This document shows positions 26,323-31,361 of a stretch of DNA of 31,361 bases, one piece after another. The stretch lies in the IMG/VR virus record IMGVR_UViG_3300025132_000177, positions 1 to 31,361 of that record; one strand, given 5' to 3'. The first letter of the stretch is position 1; each line of letters opens with the position of its first letter. The stretch comes from a virus. The notes beneath the pieces were generated by a model, which was given only the letters and a program-made list of their open reading frames with translations, was not told the DNA's origin and made no database searches. The translations under genes were made by a program, and so were the position numbers.

Positions 26323-27552
26323 TTATTTATTTTTGTTTTTAATTTTAAACTTGAAATCAGGTCCATCATCGTTTAACGCTCTAACCCTTAACCCACTAGT
26401 GTTTACATTCTCACTATAAGCTTGCCTAGGATCCATATTTACGTTTTTAGATTTAGCGATACTTTCTTTTAAAGCATCTGCTTTACCTTGTTCGTAAAAG
26501 TGGTTAGCAACCTGATCTGGATTCATTGCGGTAAAAAGTCCCTTGTGATAACCCGCGGCGTCTTTCATTGTATTCTCTTTAGTCAAAAACTTTTTGATAA
26601 AGTTGTTAATGTCGCTTTGAGTTTCTTTAACCTTAGCACTGTCTTTCACGTTAAACCTAAACTTTTTCTCCCCAATGTTATATTCAAAACCTTTGAACTT
26701 ATCATTGAAAAGGTTGTTAGTCTTATTCATAAAAGCTTGTTGCTGTTGGTTATAGATTTCACGGTTTTTCTCTGATTCCTCGCTGTGTGTATTGAAGTAT
26801 TCAATTGCCTCTTGTTGCTCTTTCGTGAGCTTCCCTCCGCTCTTGATATCTTCATAGTATTTGGATTTTACACTTTCCAAGTGTAGCTTTGCCTGAGCAA
26901 CTTGCTCTTTCATAGCTAATTTTTTTCTTTTTATCTCTCTATCTTCATCAACCTCTTCGTCATAAGAGAAAGTGTCTTCCATAACAAATTCAATTTCTTC
27001 TTGTGATAAATGTGGTTTAGTAGATTTGTAGTATTCTGTTAATAAAGTATGATTATCTAGTTTTGAAAAATCTTGGTTAAGAGTAACGTAGTCAGTTAAA
27101 TCCCCACCAGTCTCTTCCATAAAGAACATTAACTTCTGAATATCTTCTGGTAGTGCTTGGCCGGTTTGCTCCGATTGTGTGATAGCTTGTTCTACAGCCT
27201 CTGCTACTTCTTCTACTTCTTCTTGAACTTCGTTTGTTATCTCTTCAACAACCGGTGTTTCTGTGGTTTCTTCTACAGGTTTTTCAATAACTTCCTCAAT
27301 AATTTCTTCAACAATCGCTGTTGGTTCTTCTGTTTTCTCAACAGATTCTTCAACTTTAGTTTCTTCAACTGGTTTGCTTAAGTCAACTTTTGTAATAGTT
27401 TCTTCAACAATCTCAGCTGGTTTTTTCATTTTTGCTTTAACCTTTGTAACGTTTCCTTTTGTTTCGTTACCATCTGGTTGTTTTGCTTCTTTTGCTTTTA
27501 CTTTAATTTTGCCAGTCTCGCCATCAGCGATTGGCTCTTCTTTTTCTGCCAT
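26323..27552 (-). CDS. Scaffolding-like protein with acidic low-complexity N-terminus
   Basis: 409 residues. The first ~45 are Lys-rich (GKIKVKAKEAKQ). Residues ~45-135 are a low-complexity Glu/Val/Thr tract (IVEEIIEEVIEKPVEETTE and similar). The rest is charged and helical, with coiled-coil-like stretches (KKLAMKEQVAQAKLHLESVK). A short basic/hydrophobic C-terminus follows (GPDFKFKIKNKNK), the kind of end that scaffolds use to bind capsid protein. There is no enzyme motif or membrane segment. Its position between portal (27 bases upstream) and MCP (20 bases downstream), together with its composition and size, is typical of scaffold proteins. These vary too fast for motif recognition. The role is therefore inferred from context; a head-assembly protease is not apparent in the sequence. 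Confidence 0.85.
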   Translation of the reverse strand: MAEKEEPIADGETGKIKVKAKEAKQPDGNETKGNVTKVKAKMKKPAEIVEETITKVDLSKPVEETKVEESVEKTEEPTAIVEEIIEEVIEKPVEETTETPVVEEITNEVQEEVEEVAEAVEQAITQSEQTGQALPEDIQKLMFFMEETGGDLTDYVTLNQDFSKLDNHTLLTEYYKSTKPHLSQEEIEFVMEDTFSYDEEVDEDREIKRKKLAMKEQVAQAKLHLESVKSKYYEDIKSGGKLTKEQQEAIEYFNTHSEESEKNREIYNQQQQAFMNKTNNLFNDKFKGFEYNIGEKKFRFNVKDSAKVKETQSDINNFIKKFLTKENTMKDAAGYHKGLFTAMNPDQVANHFYEQGKADALKESIAKSKNVNMDPRQAYSENVNTSGLRVRALNDDGPDFKFKIKNKNK

Positions 27553-27579
27553 AATATAATATAATAATAGTTAATAAAT

Positions 27580-29970
27580 TTATCTAGGACCAAAGTTCGA
27601 CATATCAATACCTCCTAATACATCGTTACCTGAAGATTCAAAATTCTTAGGTCCTGTACTTCCTTTTCTTTGCTCAATCATTTCTGATTGTTGTGTCGCT
27701 TGAATCTTTGTTCTCTCGTCTTTACGATCTTCTTTTTCTTTTTCACCTTGAGATCTCTGATTACTTTCAACTCCCTTAAGTTGCATGTTATATTGGAACT
27801 CCTGCTCCATCAACTGTCTTTTTATTTGCGCCTCTTGGTTTAACTTTTCAATCTCAAATCTTGATTTCGCCTCTTCTATAGATATAGCTGTTTGAGCTAC
27901 TTGTTGTTGCTTCTGCATTTCAAGTTCAGCCGAAGCTTGTTGTTGTTGGATATTAGCTTGAGCTTGAGCCTGCATGTTTTCTTGTTGCATTTTCTGATCT
28001 CTATCCATCTTTTTCTTTCTCCTAATCTTTAAGAGTTGATTGGCTAACTTAATATTCTTTATCTCTCTAAGATCTATAGCGTCTTCTAACTCTATATTCT
28101 GTTGTCCCAATGCTACTTGAATGTTATTCTCTAACATCGCTCTCTCCTCCTCATCTGGAGTTAACTCTATAAATATTCCAAAGTCATACAAATGAAGATC
28201 GGACATCTCAGTTAAAGTTGCCACGTTATGAGCTCCTATAGCTTGAACAAAAGCATCTTTAGTTGGTGAGTATTCTATAATATCAGATATTCTAAGTGAT
28301 AAACATTCCGCTACTTCACTTGTTAAAAATAATCCACCTTGTAATATATGTCTAGTTGCTGTGTTTGAATTTGCGGCCGCCATTTTTTGAACACCTACTA
28401 AAGATTTTGGATCTGGATTAGCAGCATCTCTAGCTTCGTTTAAACCAGTCACATCTCTAATCATTTGTAGATAGTAGTTATAGTTACCTATAAGCGCTTG
28501 TAATTTACCACCTCCAGCTCCACTTGTAATTTCCTGTATTGGTATTTTACCGGCGTTCATATCTCCGTCAGAAGTGTATGATCTACCAATAACACTACCT
28601 GTTTGGAAGAACATGTTTAAAGCTTCTTGCGGGTTATAATTAGTCCCATTACCCAAATCTATCTCAGCTAAACCATCAGCGTCTAAATAAACACCATCAG
28701 GTGTCATTCTAGCCATTACCTGTTGCAGCTTTAAATGTGTTAACTGAATCATATCAGCAAAACCAGTAATTCTTTTAACTAGAGAATCAATACGCCCCTC
28801 ATACATTCTAGGCGCACATATAGCGTAATTCATCTTTACTTTAGTAAAATCACTTTTAGGACGCATCATGTTTTTTGACATTTCCCACTTTAAAAGCTTT
28901 TTAGTACCTATAACTAAAGCGCCCTCGTATAGAGTCTCCATTTTCCTAGACTCTTTACTAAAGTTTTCATTTTCATTAGGATTAAAACTGTCGTCTTTTT
29001 CAATAGCTTTCTCAGCACCGGTAGCGCTCTCTTTTAATTTATAAACTTCGTTCATGTAAGTTTTATAATTAAAGTAAAGCACATCTACCTTGTTTTTATC
29101 AAGCTCACCATCTTTGTAACGTTTATTGTATTTCTTACTAACGCTACTACTCTTTTGCATTTCCTCTAAATCCTCAGTCGTGAGGTGTGGGAACTGCTTT
29201 ATAAGTTCGTTTATTGGTATTGTTTTAATCTCACCAACATAATATATATCTTCAAAATAAGGGGAATCAGTGTGTGAGTATACTAGGTTTGCAGGATCAA
29301 CATAATCAATAGTCACACCCTCAGAAGTATTAAAAGAGGTTTTCACCGCACCTATACCTAAAACGGTAAGATCGTGATAAAACCTCTTTTTCGTTAACTC
29401 ATATTTATTACCTTCAAACAAAACGTTTAAAGCTTGTTCTTCAGCTATCTCAACGGCCTGCTTGTAATTAAGCTGCATGTGTAGATCTAGTTCCTCCTGT
29501 GTTTCTGGTAGCGTTGAAGGAGGGTTTTTAAACAAGTCCATACCAAAGTTTTCTTTAACAAAGTCTTTTAATTCCTTTGTTCTCATATCCTCCATTATAG
29601 AGTTCATATACTCAGTACGTTTACTAACCCCATAAGGATCTTGTGAGAAAGCTTTTATATCGTAAGTTCTTTCAGCAATACCATTTACTACTATATCCAC
29701 AAATTTAGATATAATAGGAACTGGCTTCCAGTCTAGATTAAGGTAGGATAAATCACCATTAATAGATAATTCATCTTTATACTTTTGAATTGATTGTTCT
29801 CCCCTAGCGTATAACCTAAGATTATGAAAATTGTTTTTACCGTTAGTATACCTACTCTGACTATTTGTTTCGTCAAACCACTCTCCCTCTATAGCCTGAG
29901 CAACTTTAAGCCCATACTCATAGCTTATCTTCTCTGCATCGCTAACAACTTGACTTGGAAAATTCCTCAT
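27580..29970 (-). CDS. Portal protein
   Basis: 796 residues, within the range of large podoviral/crAss-like portals. The N-terminal part contains NFHNLRLYARGEQSIQKYKD and LNLDWKPVPIISKFVDIVVN. The latter is a clip/stem-type segment seen in phage portal proteins. The middle has the long helices expected for the stem and crown (IQLTHLKLQQVMARMTPDGV; NYNYYLQMIRDVTGLNEARD). The motif DVTGLNEARDAANPDPKSLV is characteristic of the portal core. Residues ~648-760 form a Gln/Glu-rich coiled-coil barrel (IQQQQASAELEMQKQQQ), which would project into the head as in P22. The gene starts 1 base after the terminase stop and is followed by the scaffold and capsid genes. There is no signal of truncation. The assignment is strong from pattern plus position. 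Confidence 0.92.
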   Translation of the reverse strand: MRNFPSQVVSDAEKISYEYGLKVAQAIEGEWFDETNSQSRYTNGKNNFHNLRLYARGEQSIQKYKDELSINGDLSYLNLDWKPVPIISKFVDIVVNGIAERTYDIKAFSQDPYGVSKRTEYMNSIMEDMRTKELKDFVKENFGMDLFKNPPSTLPETQEELDLHMQLNYKQAVEIAEEQALNVLFEGNKYELTKKRFYHDLTVLGIGAVKTSFNTSEGVTIDYVDPANLVYSHTDSPYFEDIYYVGEIKTIPINELIKQFPHLTTEDLEEMQKSSSVSKKYNKRYKDGELDKNKVDVLYFNYKTYMNEVYKLKESATGAEKAIEKDDSFNPNENENFSKESRKMETLYEGALVIGTKKLLKWEMSKNMMRPKSDFTKVKMNYAICAPRMYEGRIDSLVKRITGFADMIQLTHLKLQQVMARMTPDGVYLDADGLAEIDLGNGTNYNPQEALNMFFQTGSVIGRSYTSDGDMNAGKIPIQEITSGAGGGKLQALIGNYNYYLQMIRDVTGLNEARDAANPDPKSLVGVQKMAAANSNTATRHILQGGLFLTSEVAECLSLRISDIIEYSPTKDAFVQAIGAHNVATLTEMSDLHLYDFGIFIELTPDEEERAMLENNIQVALGQQNIELEDAIDLREIKNIKLANQLLKIRRKKKMDRDQKMQQENMQAQAQANIQQQQASAELEMQKQQQVAQTAISIEEAKSRFEIEKLNQEAQIKRQLMEQEFQYNMQLKGVESNQRSQGEKEKEDRKDERTKIQATQQSEMIEQRKGSTGPKNFESSGNDVLGGIDMSNFGPR

Positions 29971-29971
29971 A

Positions 29972-31361
29972 TTATTTCTTAATTATTTTAGACATACCAC
30001 CTGTATTTGAATACTTAGATATGTGTATATTTAATTTTGGTTTTTCTATCTTCGCATTTGGCGCGTACAAGTGCCTATTGTTAGCCATAATAGCTAAACC
30101 AGAGCTTATTGACGCATCATGCTTTGTTCTTTTATTTATATCAAACTTACTCCAATCGTTTAGTAATTCATTAAAATACAAATCTCCAAACGTTCCATCT
30201 CGCTTTATTCCAACGTGATCCTGTATGTACATCTCAATTGCAGCTGCGTGGGCTTGTTTAATATCTTCTGAAGAGTTAGGTATACCACCTACTTCTTTTT
30301 CTGCTACAGATAGTTTGTTCCAAACTTTATCAGGTCTATTCATACTAAACCCTCTATATCCTCTACGTCTCAAGTAATACAAGAGACGAGGTTTATTGTT
30401 CTCAGCAAGTATAGGCATCCCGTAAAATACTAAAGCCATTAGAACATCCTCAAAGAACATCTCTGCCGTTGGTGGTCTTGATAAGTATTCTAAAAAGAAA
30501 CTGTTAGCTGGAGCATCTTCCATGCTAAATCTAGTTAAACCGTGTAAAGCTCCCTTAGACCCCGTGCCATCTACAGTTCCTGATATATCGTAACTATCAC
30601 AACCAAAAGCTCCCATGTGCTCATTACCTGGATACTTAATGCCATTTTTGAGTATTACTCTATTTTGTAGTTGCTGAGGTGGAACCCAACTAACTTTAAA
30701 TCTTCCTTTTGGATCTGGATAAAATATAACTTGAGTATCTTTAATTCCATTTACCCATTGAAAATTACCTATTGTAACCCCCAACGTTCTAGACATCTCT
30801 TCGTTATAATCTATCTGCTCGTATATTTTGATTAAGTTAAATATACTTCCCTTAGTCTCATCTCTAAATGCGTGCTCTGTAGTTCTTGGAAACTGACGAT
30901 AAAACTCATTCAAAGCATCTTGATCATCTTTTAATCCATCTACTTCGTTTTGCCAGCTATCTATTACACCTATGTCTATTAGTTCACCGTCTGGTGTGAG
31001 TCTATCGATATCAGGAGTAGTAAAGACTGGAATTCCATACTCGTCAATAAATCCTTCGTAGTTCCATTCCATTGGGATAAACAAAGAGTATAAGCCAGAC
31101 TTTGTCTGACCATTTCTATTTCTTTTTGTGACATCTGAGGCATTGTATAATTTTTTAAAGTTTTCTCCACCTTTATCTAAAGCGTTTGAAGTACTACCCA
31201 TCATACATTTACCTATAATTCTACTACCTAATCGTAAACATGTTTTTGTAACCCTCCAGTTATTTAAAATATTATCGGGTCTCTCCCATTTACCAGATTC
31301 ATCATGAACTAATAAAGCTAGTTTTTCACCATCATAACTATTGTCTCCAGTGTTTTTCCAG
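29972..31361 (-). CDS. terL: Terminase large subunit, C-terminal ATPase part plus nuclease (5' end beyond window)
   Basis: The frame stays open to the right edge, so the gene is partial and the ATG at 31204 is internal. Upstream of it the frame reads a Walker B strand with catalytic acid (KLALLVHDESGKWE, D/E codons at 31298-31303). The coupling motif follows (GKCMMGSTSN). In all, 462 residues are visible. The C-terminal half has the RNase H-like nuclease acids: Asp in AFGCDSYDIS (30596-30598), Glu in PILAENNKP (30401-30403) and Asp in TKHDASISSGLA (30116-30118). The enzyme drives DNA into the procapsid through the portal and cuts the concatemer. The stop is 1 base before the portal start, which supports translational coupling. 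Walker A and the N-terminus lie outside the window. Confidence 0.93.
   Translation of the reverse strand, partial: WKNTGDNSYDGEKLALLVHDESGKWERPDNILNNWRVTKTCLRLGSRIIGKCMMGSTSNALDKGGENFKKLYNASDVTKRNRNGQTKSGLYSLFIPMEWNYEGFIDEYGIPVFTTPDIDRLTPDGELIDIGVIDSWQNEVDGLKDDQDALNEFYRQFPRTTEHAFRDETKGSIFNLIKIYEQIDYNEEMSRTLGVTIGNFQWVNGIKDTQVIFYPDPKGRFKVSWVPPQQLQNRVILKNGIKYPGNEHMGAFGCDSYDISGTVDGTGSKGALHGLTRFSMEDAPANSFFLEYLSRPPTAEMFFEDVLMALVFYGMPILAENNKPRLLYYLRRRGYRGFSMNRPDKVWNKLSVAEKEVGGIPNSSEDIKQAHAAAIEMYIQDHVGIKRDGTFGDLYFNELLNDWSKFDINKRTKHDASISSGLAIMANNRHLYAPNAKIEKPKLNIHISKYSNTGGMSKIIKK

Noticed and set aside
27157-27559. Plus-strand genes encoding Phe/Asn- and Ser/Thr-rich proteins opposite the scaffold gene
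   Set aside because: They are mirror images of the Glu/Val-rich low-complexity coding stretch and have no independent start context or neighbours.
1-31361. tRNA genes, CRISPR arrays, insertion sequences and attachment sites
   Set aside because: I saw no cloverleaf with CCA end, no spaced direct repeats, no transposase and no integrase. The gaps are at most 74 bases and already explained.

Overview
The window is a stretch of a tailed bacteriophage (Caudoviricetes) genome, most likely infecting a marine Bacteroidota/Flavobacteriia host. The host inference rests on four things: the sequence is strongly AT-rich; almost no gene start has a Shine-Dalgarno sequence, and starts instead sit behind A/T-only leaders, often reading ATTATGGC; the leftmost gene has a Bacteroidota-like signal peptide ending in VAQ; and the tail protein carries GCTD/DDGSC repeats, a SprB-like insert and a DUF1566-type C-terminal domain, all typical of Bacteroidota surface proteins. 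The host and marine origin are inferred, not shown directly.

All supported genes are on the minus strand and are read from right to left as one packed structural module. From the right edge: terminase large subunit (5' end cut off by the window), portal, an acidic scaffold-like protein, major capsid protein, a strong UUCG-tetraloop terminator, a 288-aa conserved unknown, a second UNCG hairpin, a 53-aa CxC mini-protein, two connector/adaptor-like proteins (243 and 478 aa), a 2604-aa tail hub/adhesin, a 132-aa minor protein, a 742-aa beta-rich structural protein, a 284-aa helical protein with a mini S74 chaperone tail, a 278-aa unknown, a 2978-aa multidomain protein, and a partial signal-peptide protein running off the left edge. 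No gap between genes exceeds 75 bases, and no plus-strand gene is convincing. No tape-measure, sheath or major tail-tube protein is visible. Together with adaptor-like proteins, helical putative internal proteins and a giant final protein, this suggests a short-tailed (podovirus-like) virion.

Proposed division of work: terminase and portal package DNA into a capsid built by MCP on the scaffold. The 243- and 478-aa proteins would join portal to tail. The 2604-aa protein would form the tail hub and carry the host-recognition region. The 132- and 742-aa proteins would decorate the tail or head. The 284-, 278- and 2978-aa proteins are candidates for internal, ejected proteins. The 2978-aa protein is the most unusual: it combines an HEGGH zinc-peptidase motif, a complete-looking HAD phosphatase core, hydrophobic helices and a C-terminal tandem pair of identically spaced Cys3His motifs. 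A small beta module with a VGxxhxxxGxPxGTxV-like signature recurs in at least three different virion proteins.
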